From Bacteroidota bacterium (GTDB lineage: Bacteria; Bacteroidota; Bacteroidia; Flavobacteriales_D; Crocinitomicaceae), in assembly GCA_024280295.1 (NCBI GenBank), contig JAJRQK010000029.1, forward strand, positions 186,001 to 250,000: 64,000 bases of DNA, read 5' to 3'. The notes under the pieces were generated by a model. That model saw only the letters and a list, made by a program, of their open reading frames with translations. It did no database searches and was not told where the DNA came from. The position numbers and the translations under genes are program-made. Below, piece by piece: positions 1-8,014 of this stretch. Positions within the stretch are counted from its first letter, which is position 1, and every line of letters starts with the position of its first letter.

Positions 1-523
1 ATCCAGCATACAACGCTAGTCTCCAGATAGACTGACCATCTTTTGCCAATACACGGATCATAAAATAAATCGAAAGAAAGATGAAGTAGTTAAAAACAGG
101 ATCTATGATTCCAGATTTGAAATAAAGATGCGGTAGCAAGGATGCAAAAAAAACGATTGACCAAATCAACCCAAATTTTGCCGAAAAGTGGCGTTTCCCA
201 ATAAAATAGAAAGTGAATAAATAGATGAGTCCGAAGATGGCATTTGGGAACCGTGCCGCGAAATCACCTACACCAAAAATCTTCATTGATGCAACTTGCA
301 GCCAAAAGAAGAACGGTGGTTTTTCCCAGAACGGGAGATAATTAATCTGGACACGCAGGTAATCACCACTCTCAATCATCTCACGAGCAGATTCCGCAAA
401 ATTGATTTCATCCCAGTCAAAAAGATGAATGTGCCCAATTCCAATTACAAAGAATGCAGACAAAAAAACAAGAAAAGCATAGGTGTATTTCCTTTGGGAA
501 GCTATGCGATCAAGGATTGACAT
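1..523 (-). CDS. GT39-family membrane glycosyltransferase, partial (3' end outside window)
   Basis: The minus-strand frame opens with ATG at 523-521 and stays open to the window edge, giving the N-terminal ~174 residues. It begins with a cytosolic stretch and a hydrophobic segment (about 14-32). Next comes the loop motif DWDEINFAESAREM (about 36-49), then GDYLRV and FWEKPP, which is the pattern of the first periplasmic loop of dolichyl-phosphate-mannose/ArnT-type (GT39) transferases. More hydrophobic spans follow. Such enzymes move a sugar from a lipid-phosphate donor to lipid A or protein in the inner membrane. The acceptor cannot be told from this fragment. A GT2 gene of the type that makes polyprenyl-phosphate sugars lies just upstream on the same strand, which fits a donor/transferase pair. 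Confidence 0.8.
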   Translation of the reverse strand, partial: MSILDRIASQRKYTYAFLVFLSAFFVIGIGHIHLFDWDEINFAESAREMIESGDYLRVQINYLPFWEKPPFFFWLQVASMKIFGVGDFAARFPNAIFGLIYLFTFYFIGKRHFSAKFGLIWSIVFFASLLPHLYFKSGIIDPVFNYFIFLSIYFMIRVLAKDGQSIWRLALYAG

Positions 524-560
524 GGATAAATCTAATGTTTCGTGAAAGCTAAGTTAGCAA

Positions 561-1304
561 CTACGAGTGAAACTTCTTAGATTTTGCAATTCCGATTTTA
601 TTAAAGAAGTACATCCAAGATACTCCGAGGACTCCTAATCCATAAGTTGTACTTCGACTTATGTTTATTGAAGATGCATCGTCGAAGTATTTAGTTGGAC
701 AAGTAATCTCCGCAATTTCAAACCCTTTGTAGAAGATTTGAGCTAGCATTTGATTGTCAAAAATGAAATCGTCAGAATTGATATTATAGTTTACAGATTC
801 CAAAACTTCCTTCGAAAACATTCTGTAGCCAGTATGGTATTCCGAAAGCTTTTGATTCATCAATATGTTTTGAGATAAAGTTAAAAAGCGATTTGCGATA
901 TATTTATAGAGTGGCATTCCACCTTTTCTTGCCCCTTTCCCAAGTATTCTTGATCCGATGACGCATGGATATACATCGTTTGCGATTAAATGCGCCATGC
1001 TCTCAATTAATTTCGGAGTATATTGATAATCGGGATGAAGCATAACAACAATGTCTGCTTCTAATTCAAGTGCTTTGTTGTAACATGTTTTCTGGTTTCC
1101 ACCATATCCTTGATTCTTTTCATGCCGGATTACATGCTGAATTCCAATTTTTCGGGCAAGATCAGAAGTCTCATCGCTACTTTTATCATCCACTAAAACT
1201 ACCTCATCAACGATGTCGAATGGAATTTCGTTATACGTCTTTTCAAGTGTTTTAGCCGCGTTGTACGCAGGTAGTATTACAACTAGTTTTTTCCCCTTAA
1301 TCAT
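561..1304 (-). CDS. GT2 family glycosyltransferase (DPM1/polyprenyl-phosphate sugar synthase-like)
   Basis: 247 residues with a GT-A fold layout. The nucleotide-sugar loop is VVILPAYNAAKTLEKT near residue 8, followed by VVLVDDKSSDET (about 35-46) and NQGYGGNQKTCYN. The metal site is of the MLHPDYQY type (about 88-95), where HPD stands in place of the usual DXD, as often seen in dolichol-phosphate mannosyltransferase relatives. GSRILGKGARKGGMP and HTGYRMFSKEVL follow. No clear C-terminal transmembrane pair is present, so it looks like a soluble or peripheral enzyme. It probably makes a lipid-linked sugar or extends a surface glycan. It precedes the GT39 gene by 37 bp and may supply its donor; that link is inference. 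Confidence 0.85.
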   Translation of the reverse strand: MIKGKKLVVILPAYNAAKTLEKTYNEIPFDIVDEVVLVDDKSSDETSDLARKIGIQHVIRHEKNQGYGGNQKTCYNKALELEADIVVMLHPDYQYTPKLIESMAHLIANDVYPCVIGSRILGKGARKGGMPLYKYIANRFLTLSQNILMNQKLSEYHTGYRMFSKEVLESVNYNINSDDFIFDNQMLAQIFYKGFEIAEITCPTKYFDDASSINISRSTTYGLGVLGVSWMYFFNKIGIAKSKKFHS

Positions 1305-1327
1305 ATTGGTTCTTCAAAATTGTTGTG

Positions 1328-1335
1328 CAAAAATA
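1328..1335 (-). promoter_or_regulatory. Putative Bacteroidota -7 promoter element
   Basis: The minus strand reads TATTTTTG here, a match to the TAnnTTTG -7 consensus. It lies 24 bp upstream of the GT2 start codon. No convincing -33 TTG was found at the usual spacing, so support comes from this element and its position only. Confidence 0.4.
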
Positions 1336-1397
1336 AAACAATCATTCGCAATAGGAACGTTTCATCTCAACTTCTAGTATTGAGTCATCCAATTTCT

Positions 1398-1880
1398 TTA
1401 AAGATCTTGTCGGAAAGTGTGAATATCGTTATGATTTTCCTCAATCTTATCTTTCACTCTTTTGATTGACATTGTCAGTATAAGTAGATCAGGGGTTGCA
1501 TTTTTTGTCAACCAATCGATGCTAGCTCGTTCATCCTCGACTGCATCCGCTATGTGATAGAGAATTTCAAAATCATGGACTTGCAACCAACGAAGTGCGC
1601 TCTCATTTCCTTCAGCAGCATTAATCATTGCTAATAAATGTGGGTATCCATTGTCTTGAAGCCAGTTTCTCGCTTCATCTTTTAGGTAGATAGCATAAGT
1701 AGCCATGAACAGTTCTTTGTAGCCGTTTTCTTTCAGCCACAGCATAATTTCATCGTTTCCTTCGATTGCTTTACTCCAAGCAATAATAACTTTCGCTGAA
1801 TAGTCGATTTGTTTCATCGAAACCTTGGATATTTCGTCCGCAACTATTTCGCGTTTTTTCTTTTTGAACCAACTAAACAT
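1398..1880 (-). CDS. Small helical-repeat protein of unknown function, coupled to the SpmAB-like gene
   Basis: I place the start at ATG 1880 (MFSWFKKKKRE, 160 aa); a longer frame to 1916 would run 12 residues into the upstream gene. The start overlaps the end of the SpmA/SpmB-type gene by 8 bp, so the two are probably translationally coupled. After a lysine-rich N-terminus the protein shows about four units of 25-30 residues. Each has a WL pair followed by a short polar turn (LWLKENGY, NWLQDNGY, RWLQVHDF, DWLTKNAT) and a hydrophobic helix, which suggests an alpha-solenoid. There is no signal peptide or membrane span. I do not recognise the family. It may act as a cytosolic partner of the membrane protein encoded next to it. 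Confidence 0.7.
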   Translation of the reverse strand: MFSWFKKKKREIVADEISKVSMKQIDYSAKVIIAWSKAIEGNDEIMLWLKENGYKELFMATYAIYLKDEARNWLQDNGYPHLLAMINAAEGNESALRWLQVHDFEILYHIADAVEDERASIDWLTKNATPDLLILTMSIKRVKDKIEENHNDIHTFRQDL

Positions 1881-3111
1881 TGCTGTAGAATAAATAGGAG
1901 ATAATAATGGCGGCAATTACTCCTGCTAAATCAGCGAGTAATCCAACTCCAGCAGCATAGCGCGTATTTTTTATTCCAACAGAACCAAAGTAAACCGCAA
2001 GGACATAGAAAGTTGTTTCTGTACTGCCTTGCATAGTTGCTGCAATTTTTGTCTGTAATGAATTTGGTCCGAAAGTATTGATAATGTCTTGCAATGCTCC
2101 TCTAGCACCACTTCCGCTTAGTGGTTTCATAAAAGCAACAGGTAAGGCATCTATCCATTCATTGGCAACAATTCCAGCGTAGATCGCTAGTTGTGCAATT
2201 CCACCTAGAATAGCATCTAATGATCCAGAAGCACGAAAAACTGCAATCGCTGCAAGCATAGCAATGAGGTAAGGGATAATCTTTATTGCAACTTGAAACC
2301 CATCTTTAGCACCAGTGATGAAAGACTCATAAACATTGACTTTCTTTCTGATTGCCATGAGCATAAATCCAATAATTATCACAAAAATGAGTGTGTTTCC
2401 GAAGATGTTAGAAATTACTTTACCATTTTCAGGATTCTTCATAATGTAATAAAGAAGCCCTCCTAGTAAAAGTGTAATTGTACCAAGATAGGCTAATACT
2501 ACTTTATTAAGTAGATTGATTCGCTGCCGAATAGATACAATTATGAGTCCGATGATTGAGGCGCAATACGTAGCCATCAAAATTGGAAGAAACACGCTTG
2601 ATGGTGAATCCATCTTGTTTGCAGCTAATATTGCAAAAACTGAAACTGGAATGATTGTCAGCCCAGATGTATTGAGAACCAGAAACATTATTTGCGCATT
2701 GGAAGCTTTTTCCTTCTCTGGATTTAATTTCTGAAGCTCCCCCATAGCTTTTAGTCCAATTGGAGTGGCAGCATTGTCCAAACCCAACATATTTGCACTA
2801 AAATTCATCATCATAGCACCAACGGCTGGATGATTTTTGGGAACGTCAGGAAATAGTCGTGAGAATAGGGGAGAAACTAGTCGTGTAAGAGCTCGAACAG
2901 CACCACCTTCTTCACCAACTTTCATAATCCCCATCCAAAGACAAATCATTCCAGTAAGTCCGATAGATATATTGAAACCTGTTTCTGCAGCGGTAAATAA
3001 ACTGTCAACTAGGTTTTTGAAGATCATTGTGTCATGCCAGAAAATCAATTTACTTGCCGCGACAACAAAAGCAACAAGAAACATTCCTATCCAGATTCTA
3101 TTTAAAAGCAT
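1873..3111 (-). CDS. Fused SpmA/SpmB-type nucleoside-recognition (Gate) domain membrane protein
   Basis: 412 residues, polytopic. The N-terminal half resembles spore maturation protein A, with the conserved stretch NMLGLDNAATPIGLKAM (about 109-125) and KASNAQIMFLVLNTSG. The C-terminal half resembles SpmB, with KIIPYLIAMLAAIAVFR, then KPLSGSGARGAL (about 330-341) and GSTETTFYVLAVYFGS. In Bacillus these are two genes; Bacteroidota often carry the fusion. Both halves belong to the nucleoside-recognition/Gate superfamily found in nucleoside transporters. The organism class does not sporulate, so the spore name is historical, and an inner-membrane transport or gating role is likely but unproven. 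It is followed by an overlapping small repeat protein gene. Confidence 0.85.
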   Translation of the reverse strand: MLLNRIWIGMFLVAFVVAASKLIFWHDTMIFKNLVDSLFTAAETGFNISIGLTGMICLWMGIMKVGEEGGAVRALTRLVSPLFSRLFPDVPKNHPAVGAMMMNFSANMLGLDNAATPIGLKAMGELQKLNPEKEKASNAQIMFLVLNTSGLTIIPVSVFAILAANKMDSPSSVFLPILMATYCASIIGLIIVSIRQRINLLNKVVLAYLGTITLLLGGLLYYIMKNPENGKVISNIFGNTLIFVIIIGFMLMAIRKKVNVYESFITGAKDGFQVAIKIIPYLIAMLAAIAVFRASGSLDAILGGIAQLAIYAGIVANEWIDALPVAFMKPLSGSGARGALQDIINTFGPNSLQTKIAATMQGSTETTFYVLAVYFGSVGIKNTRYAAGVGLLADLAGVIAAIIISYLFYSNV

Positions 3112-3243
3112 GGCTCCAAGATCGTTTTTATATCTGATTTAATATCAAGCTGGAAAATTTTATTTCAACATGTATTCGTTAACTCGGCGTTTAGGTAACC
3201 CGCATTAAGATGAAAAGTAACAATTGGGCTTGGTGATAATCAA

Positions 3244-3822
3244 TTAATCAGCAGGTGCTGTACTATCCTTTACGCAGAGATTAACGAAGTTCTCCAATAC
3301 AATGACACCGTGATTCCCTGAAGTTTCTGGATGAAATTGAACACCGAAAAGTGGTTTGGAGTGATGTTGCATTGCTTCGTTAACACATGCATCTGAAGAA
3401 GCGACAAGTTGAAATCCTTGTGGAATTGAAATTCCTTCACAATGATCTTCCATCATCTTAAATTCATTAGGCAGCCGACCAAAAAGAGGGCAATCTTCAT
3501 AGACTTCAACCACTTGCCAGTCTCGGTCTTCTCGCATTCGATTCGCTAATGCACCATGAAGTAAGCCAATTAGTTGATGTCCAAAGCAGATTCCAAAGAC
3601 GGGTAACTTTGTTTTTTTAATCCAATCCATTTTTTGAAGATATGGCTTTGTATCAACTTCAGTTATTAGGATTGGTGCTCCTGAAATGATGACTCCTTTA
3701 ACTTCATCGAGTAAGCTTTTTTCAAAATCGAAGAGAGAAATCATTTTTGTGTCCATGAACTCATAGACGATTTGTTCGATGTACTTAGTCTTTGTGCTTC
3801 CACAGTCAATGATAAGTATCAT
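3244..3822 (-). CDS. Stand-alone class I glutamine amidotransferase domain (GuaA-like)
   Basis: 192 residues forming one GATase1 domain. It has the nucleophile elbow FGICFGHQL (Cys near residue 80), an upstream oxyanion-region GVIISGAP, and the His-Glu pair in FGVQFHPET near residue 168. This is the fold that releases ammonia from glutamine in GMP synthetase, but the ATP-pyrophosphatase and dimerisation domains of GuaA are absent. It is therefore not a full GMP synthase. It could be the glutaminase subunit of a two-part enzyme or a peptidase-like amidotransferase. Its start overlaps the stop of the Sua5/YciO gene by 4 bp (ATGA), so the two are probably co-translated. The partner synthase is not visible here. 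Confidence 0.8.
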   Translation of the reverse strand: MILIIDCGSTKTKYIEQIVYEFMDTKMISLFDFEKSLLDEVKGVIISGAPILITEVDTKPYLQKMDWIKKTKLPVFGICFGHQLIGLLHGALANRMREDRDWQVVEVYEDCPLFGRLPNEFKMMEDHCEGISIPQGFQLVASSDACVNEAMQHHSKPLFGVQFHPETSGNHGVIVLENFVNLCVKDSTAPAD

Positions 3823-4436
3823 AGGTCAATTTCTGCAATTCCTTGACGAATAATTTCTGCCTGATCACCTGTGCAATTAACAATGGTTGATGCATCTAGT
3901 CGGCCAGGTCCACCATCAATAATTAATTCTACTTTGGAGTCATAACGTTCATAAATTGCATACGGATCAACGAAATAGTCTAGGATTTCATCCTCGTCAT
4001 CGTGTAAAGATGTAGTTGCAATAGGATTTCCGAGCTCTTCAACCACAGATCTAATGATATCATTATCGGGAATTCGAATTCCGATTTCCTTTCGATTGGT
4101 ATCAAATAATCGTGGAACTTCATTTGTAGCGTTTAAAATAAAGGTGAACGGACCAGGTAATGATCGATTCAGTAATTTATAGGTTGGACGATCCATTTGA
4201 CGTACATATTCTGCAAGATTACTCAAGTCGGAACAGATAATTGAAAATCTTGCTTTTTTAAGTTTGATACCTTTCAGTTGAGCGAGTTCTTTTATTGCTT
4301 TTTTATTTCGGAGATCACACCCCATTGCATAGACAGTATCTGTTGGGAAGATAATAATTTTCCCTTTTTTTAACGCGTCCACAACTTTAACGATGAGTCG
4401 TTGATCGATGTTATGTTCGTTGATCTCAATTAGCAT
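3819..4436 (-). CDS. Sua5/YciO/YrdC family protein (threonylcarbamoyl-AMP synthase family)
   Basis: 205 residues with the YrdC fold: GKIIIFPTDTVYAMGCD (about 24-40), a KGIKLKKARFSIIC segment, SLPGPFTFIL (about 92-101), and IGIRIPDN with PIATTSLH (about 120-145). This family makes threonylcarbamoyl-AMP for the t6A37 modification of tRNA. The segment around KKARFSIICSDLSNL is closer to the YciO branch, whose activity is less certain, than to canonical TsaC. I therefore give no gene symbol. It is the upstream partner of the amidotransferase gene (4-bp overlap) and is separated by 16 bp from the EEP-family gene before it. Confidence 0.85.
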   Translation of the reverse strand: MLIEINEHNIDQRLIVKVVDALKKGKIIIFPTDTVYAMGCDLRNKKAIKELAQLKGIKLKKARFSIICSDLSNLAEYVRQMDRPTYKLLNRSLPGPFTFILNATNEVPRLFDTNRKEIGIRIPDNDIIRSVVEELGNPIATTSLHDDEDEILDYFVDPYAIYERYDSKVELIIDGGPGRLDASTIVNCTGDQAEIIRQGIAEIDL

Positions 4437-4452
4437 ATTCCTCCCTCATTCA

Positions 4453-5574
4453 TTAATGACTGAAAACTGTACAAGAAATTCCATAATGATCACTCAGTTT
4501 TTCCTTCTGGATGACGAAATTACGAGAACCCATGGATTCATCGTGAAAAATATAGTCAATTCTTCCCGCAGGAACTCTTCCCGCGTAGGTCGATCCAACC
4601 CCAATGGATGTATTTCTATATGCGTCTACGAGAAGAACACTGAATTGGTTATATGCGTAGGACATTGGCGTGTCATTGAAGTCTCCACAAACAATAACTG
4701 GGTGTGGAGAGGTTCGAACATGTTTCATAACTTTTCTTGCTTGATTTGCTCGTATAGGATAGGCTGCAAGAAGTTTTTGAATAAGTTTATGAGCATGAGA
4801 TTTATCTTCGCCAGATTGCACATCTTCATCACTGAAAAGTGCATAATCGTCCTTTTGAAATTGTATAGATTGTAGGTGTACGTTATATACTCGAAATGTA
4901 TCAGACTTCTTAACAATGTCAACATAAATGCAATAATTGTAGGTTTTATCTATGTTCGAGAAGCTGATTTCTCCTTTTCTAATAATTTTATGCTTCGAGT
5001 ATATGGCAACGCCATATTGCTGTGATTTGAAATCTGGATTGGTAAATCGAGTATGAAGATGATTTGTACCCAATATTTTCATCAATGTATCTTTCGTGTC
5101 GTATTCTTTCAATTCATTTCGATGATAGAATTCTTGAAAACAATAAATATCTGCTTTTTCGGATTTGAGGAAGTCAAATATTTTAGATTTCGTTTTAAAA
5201 CCGTCTTTGGCTTTTGGATTGTAAGCATCAAAAAGGTGGACGTTGTAACTTGTAACTTTAAGTTCATTTGAATTATTCGAATTTATGTCGTTCCAGCCAA
5301 AACAAAATGTTCTGAATGGAACTGTTCCACCAATTAGAATTGCGATCATCACAATCCATCTCATTTTAGATTTGTAGAGAAACCAAGCAATCATAATTAG
5401 AAGATTTCCAACAAATATTATCCAATAAGTGAGTCCGAAAAGTGGAAGGAAGTTAATTGTTTTTGGATGAATGAAAATGCTAAGATAAGATAGTCCAAGT
5501 GCTAAAAGAGCAACTATTGTTAAGACGTTTAGTATGTTTCTAAATCGCAATATATTTCTTAACTTATTAGCCAT
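4453..5574 (-). CDS. Membrane-anchored endonuclease/exonuclease/phosphatase (EEP) family protein
   Basis: 373 residues. Three hydrophobic segments occupy about residues 14-34, 43-65 and 72-90, so the enzyme is anchored in the inner membrane. The EEP domain follows, with motifs in the expected order: VTSYNVHLFDAY (about 107-118), IYCFQEF with the metal-binding Glu, VCGDFNDTP (about 295-303), RIDYIFHD and the terminal LSDHYGISC with the catalytic Asp-His pair. Members hydrolyse phosphodiesters in nucleic acids, lipids or inositol phosphates; the substrate cannot be read from sequence. The start overlaps the stop of the upstream rhomboid gene by 8 bp. The block of mutL, rhomboid, rhomboid and EEP gene is a recurrent Bacteroidota arrangement as I recall it. 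Confidence 0.88.
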   Translation of the reverse strand: MANKLRNILRFRNILNVLTIVALLALGLSYLSIFIHPKTINFLPLFGLTYWIIFVGNLLIMIAWFLYKSKMRWIVMIAILIGGTVPFRTFCFGWNDINSNNSNELKVTSYNVHLFDAYNPKAKDGFKTKSKIFDFLKSEKADIYCFQEFYHRNELKEYDTKDTLMKILGTNHLHTRFTNPDFKSQQYGVAIYSKHKIIRKGEISFSNIDKTYNYCIYVDIVKKSDTFRVYNVHLQSIQFQKDDYALFSDEDVQSGEDKSHAHKLIQKLLAAYPIRANQARKVMKHVRTSPHPVIVCGDFNDTPMSYAYNQFSVLLVDAYRNTSIGVGSTYAGRVPAGRIDYIFHDESMGSRNFVIQKEKLSDHYGISCTVFSH

Positions 5575-6466
5575 TGTTACTTTGCTTGAAGAGGAAGTCT
5601 TTCTCTTTCCTTGTCAAGGATTCGTATCCAGATTTAGATATTTTGTCCAGAATTCGATCTACTTGAACTTGACGACCTGACGCTTCTTCATTGTATTGCT
5701 CGTCTGTTTTCATACGACTGTTCCCTTGAGTTTTTTTCATTTTTGGACGATTACCCTTAAATAATCGCTTAAGCCAATCTCCAAATTGTTGTGCCATATT
5801 GATAACGTTGCGTGAACTACTTAATTGTTGAACAGAAATCACACCAAGTGTTGCTCCACCGAGGTGAGCGAAATGCGCGATTCCATCATCTACTCCTATA
5901 TTTACGAAATCCTTTAGGAAAAAAATTCCAGCTATCAAAAACATCGGTACGGGAAGAACTCCAAATAAATTGACTTTAAAAGCAGGTCGATGTACAGCTA
6001 CGGCAACCATAATTGCCATTACAGAACCCGAAGCACCGATAACATCATGTTGAGCTATACCAGGGAAAATTTGAGCGATTAACTCGAAAACCCCACCAAG
6101 CAGTCCGCCGAGGATGTAAGTATAGAGTAGTCTCTTTTGACTGAAAAATTGTAGAAATATCTTCCCCGCAAAGAATAGGAAGATCATATTCGAAAAAATA
6201 TGCATGAAACCTCTGTGAGCAAACATGTGAGTGAAAAGTCCCCATGGATGCGTGATGAATTTGGTAAGACTAGTCTTCAATGAAACAACCTCACCTACGT
6301 AAACCATTACTCCGATAGGATCTTGATTGAAGCCTAGTTTCCATATTGCACCTAATATGGTGATTGCTATGAATACAATGAGATTGATTAAAATCAATTT
6401 CGCGATGACACCACCAGCTTTGTACTGATGCTTCATTTCATCCATGAATGTTCGTTGTGTCTGCAT
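5567..6466 (-). CDS. Rhomboid family intramembrane serine protease
   Basis: 299 residues with at least six hydrophobic spans. The catalytic Ser lies in GASGSVMAIM (about residue 145) and the catalytic His in IAHFAHLGGATLGV (about 205). An upstream HMFAHRGFMHIFSNMIFLFFAG segment in the first half is typical of the L1/TM2 region. After the membrane domain comes a soluble basic tail (KGNRPKMKKTQ) and a short coiled-coil-like end, LDKISKSGYESLTRKEKDFLFKQ, which is a common C-terminal tail in Bacteroidota rhomboids. It cleaves transmembrane substrates within the inner membrane; substrates are unknown. It directly abuts the paralogous rhomboid gene (stop TAA then ATG) and overlaps the EEP gene by 8 bp. 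Confidence 0.9.
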   Translation of the reverse strand: MQTQRTFMDEMKHQYKAGGVIAKLILINLIVFIAITILGAIWKLGFNQDPIGVMVYVGEVVSLKTSLTKFITHPWGLFTHMFAHRGFMHIFSNMIFLFFAGKIFLQFFSQKRLLYTYILGGLLGGVFELIAQIFPGIAQHDVIGASGSVMAIMVAVAVHRPAFKVNLFGVLPVPMFLIAGIFFLKDFVNIGVDDGIAHFAHLGGATLGVISVQQLSSSRNVINMAQQFGDWLKRLFKGNRPKMKKTQGNSRMKTDEQYNEEASGRQVQVDRILDKISKSGYESLTRKEKDFLFKQSNNG

Positions 6467-7237
6467 TTAATTAAAGTTTTTTCCTTTTTTACGCCAAATT
6501 AAGACAATTATTATTCCAACAATTGCTCCTCCGACATGAGCAAGGTGAGCAGTGCCATCATTTGGACGATAGATACTACTGTAAACCTCAAATGCTATGT
6601 ACGCTCCAATAAGATATTTGGCCTTAATTGGCACAGGAATAAACATGATTTGCATCGGAATGTTTGGGAATAGTATTCCAAAAGCAGCTAAGAGTCCGAA
6701 CAAAGCACCCGAAGCACCGACCATTCTAGTTTCGAACAATTCTCTATAGTGCTGCATATCGTATGACCATCCACGGAAATACATTTGAGATGATAATTCA
6801 TTGAAACTGTCCGTATAATCTCTAAAATTTGAATAATTAAATTGTTTGTATTGATCAGATTGTATGATTATTTCTTGCAGACCATTCATTTGATATACGC
6901 CAATGCCATTATACAATAAAAAAGCTCCTAATCCACTTGCGAAATAAACGATAAAATATTTTTTAGCACCCCAAATCCTTTCAAGATGAGCTCCAATCAT
7001 AACAAGAATGAGCATATTAAAGAGAATATGGAAAAAATCTCTATCGCTATGCATGAACATATGAGTGATGACTTGAAAAGGCTGAAAATCATCTGACGTA
7101 ATATAGTGAGCAGCCAATGTATTGCCTAATTCATATCCTTTTGGACCAAGTATCATCATAACAAGATAGAGCAGCACATTCAATATGAGTAAATTCTTGG
7201 TTACTGGGGGAATATTTCCTAATATGTTTTTGAACAT
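6467..7237 (-). CDS. Rhomboid family intramembrane serine protease (second copy)
   Basis: 256 residues. The Ser motif is VGASGALFGLLAAFG (about 173-187) and the His motif is GTAHLAHVGGAIVG near residue 232. The amphipathic HMFMHSDRDFFHILFNMLILVMIG lies around 60-83. There is an unusually long polar insert between the third and fourth membrane spans (about residues 118-170, rich in Tyr, Gln and Asn). This copy lacks the soluble tail of its neighbour. The two copies are adjacent with no gap, suggesting an old tandem duplication and co-expression. It starts 3 bp after the end of the mutL reading frame. Confidence 0.9.
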   Translation of the reverse strand: MFKNILGNIPPVTKNLLILNVLLYLVMMILGPKGYELGNTLAAHYITSDDFQPFQVITHMFMHSDRDFFHILFNMLILVMIGAHLERIWGAKKYFIVYFASGLGAFLLYNGIGVYQMNGLQEIIIQSDQYKQFNYSNFRDYTDSFNELSSQMYFRGWSYDMQHYRELFETRMVGASGALFGLLAAFGILFPNIPMQIMFIPVPIKAKYLIGAYIAFEVYSSIYRPNDGTAHLAHVGGAIVGIIIVLIWRKKGKNFN

Positions 7238-7240
7238 AGA

Positions 7241-7969
7241 CTAACTAAATTTTTGTTCGATGACATCTATATTTAGAGTGTCGATGATTTTCTTATTTCC
7301 AGGAGTGAACGTATGATTCTCACATTGAAACAAACGTTCAATTAAGGCATCAATTGCCTCTTTTGAATCTAATTTCATTCTACACATTGATGCGGACTTA
7401 GCTATAGAATGTACAAGTTCGTGTGCTATATCACCTTTGTCAATTTCGCGATGCGCGATAGTCTCAATGACATGATTTAAACCAGTTTGGATTGTTTCAT
7501 CTTGTAATACGCTTGGAACTGCTGAGAGTTCAAGTTGACCTTCGTTTATCTCTCCTTTAAAACCTAATTGTTGTAGCATTGATTGATTATCCTTCCAGGC
7601 AGAGATCTCATTTTTGGAGAGTTCTTTCTCGATTGGAAAAAGCAATTTTTGTGATTCTATAGGGTTGGATATAAATGCATTGAGCATTTCTGAGTAAACA
7701 ATCTGTTCATGTGCTCTTTTGGCGTGAATAACCATAAATCCTGATTTGCTCGGTGTTAAAATGTAATTTCCTTTAAGAATGTATTGTGAAGTTCCTGGTG
7801 TTGCATCTTGTGGGATAAGTTCGGGGTAAGATTCAACTGATCTCACCTCTTCTTCGATGCTATAAAAGTTTGTCCAATCTTCAGATTTTGCCGTACTATT
7901 ACCAAATCCTTCTCGATTAATTGCTGTTGAAAAGTTATCTGACTTTTTTCCAGATCCAGCAGATGTCAC
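7241..7969 (-). CDS. mutL: MutL C-terminal (dimerisation/endonuclease-like) part, separated from the N-terminal part by an in-frame TAG
   Basis: 242 residues counted from a GTG at 7969; the frame is open further up to the TAG at 8017-8015 and is the same frame as the ATPase part. It carries the MutL C-terminal domain: GNYILTPSKSGFMVIHAKRAHEQIVY, where RAHEQIVYSE sits at the place of the DQHA(X)2E(X)4E metal motif, and a final FQCENHTFTPGNKK near the end. The Asp of the metal motif is replaced (IHAKRAHE), so endonuclease activity is doubtful from sequence. It would be expressed only by reinitiation at GTG, by readthrough, or not at all. Alternatively the stop is a sequencing error and the true gene is 7241-9088. 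Confidence 0.8.
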   Translation of the reverse strand: MTSAGSGKKSDNFSTAINREGFGNSTAKSEDWTNFYSIEEEVRSVESYPELIPQDATPGTSQYILKGNYILTPSKSGFMVIHAKRAHEQIVYSEMLNAFISNPIESQKLLFPIEKELSKNEISAWKDNQSMLQQLGFKGEINEGQLELSAVPSVLQDETIQTGLNHVIETIAHREIDKGDIAHELVHSIAKSASMCRMKLDSKEAIDALIERLFQCENHTFTPGNKKIIDTLNIDVIEQKFS

Positions 7970-8014
7970 TCTACTCGTTGTGTCAAATGGATTGTAGGAT
8001 GTATTTACTTGAAT

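Noticed and set aside
3244-3822. GMP synthase (guaA)
   Set aside because: Only the amidotransferase domain is present; the ATP-pyrophosphatase and dimerisation parts are missing.
4408-4875. Plus-strand open frame opposite the EEP gene
   Set aside because: It lies antisense to a well-supported gene with clear motifs; its translation has no family features.
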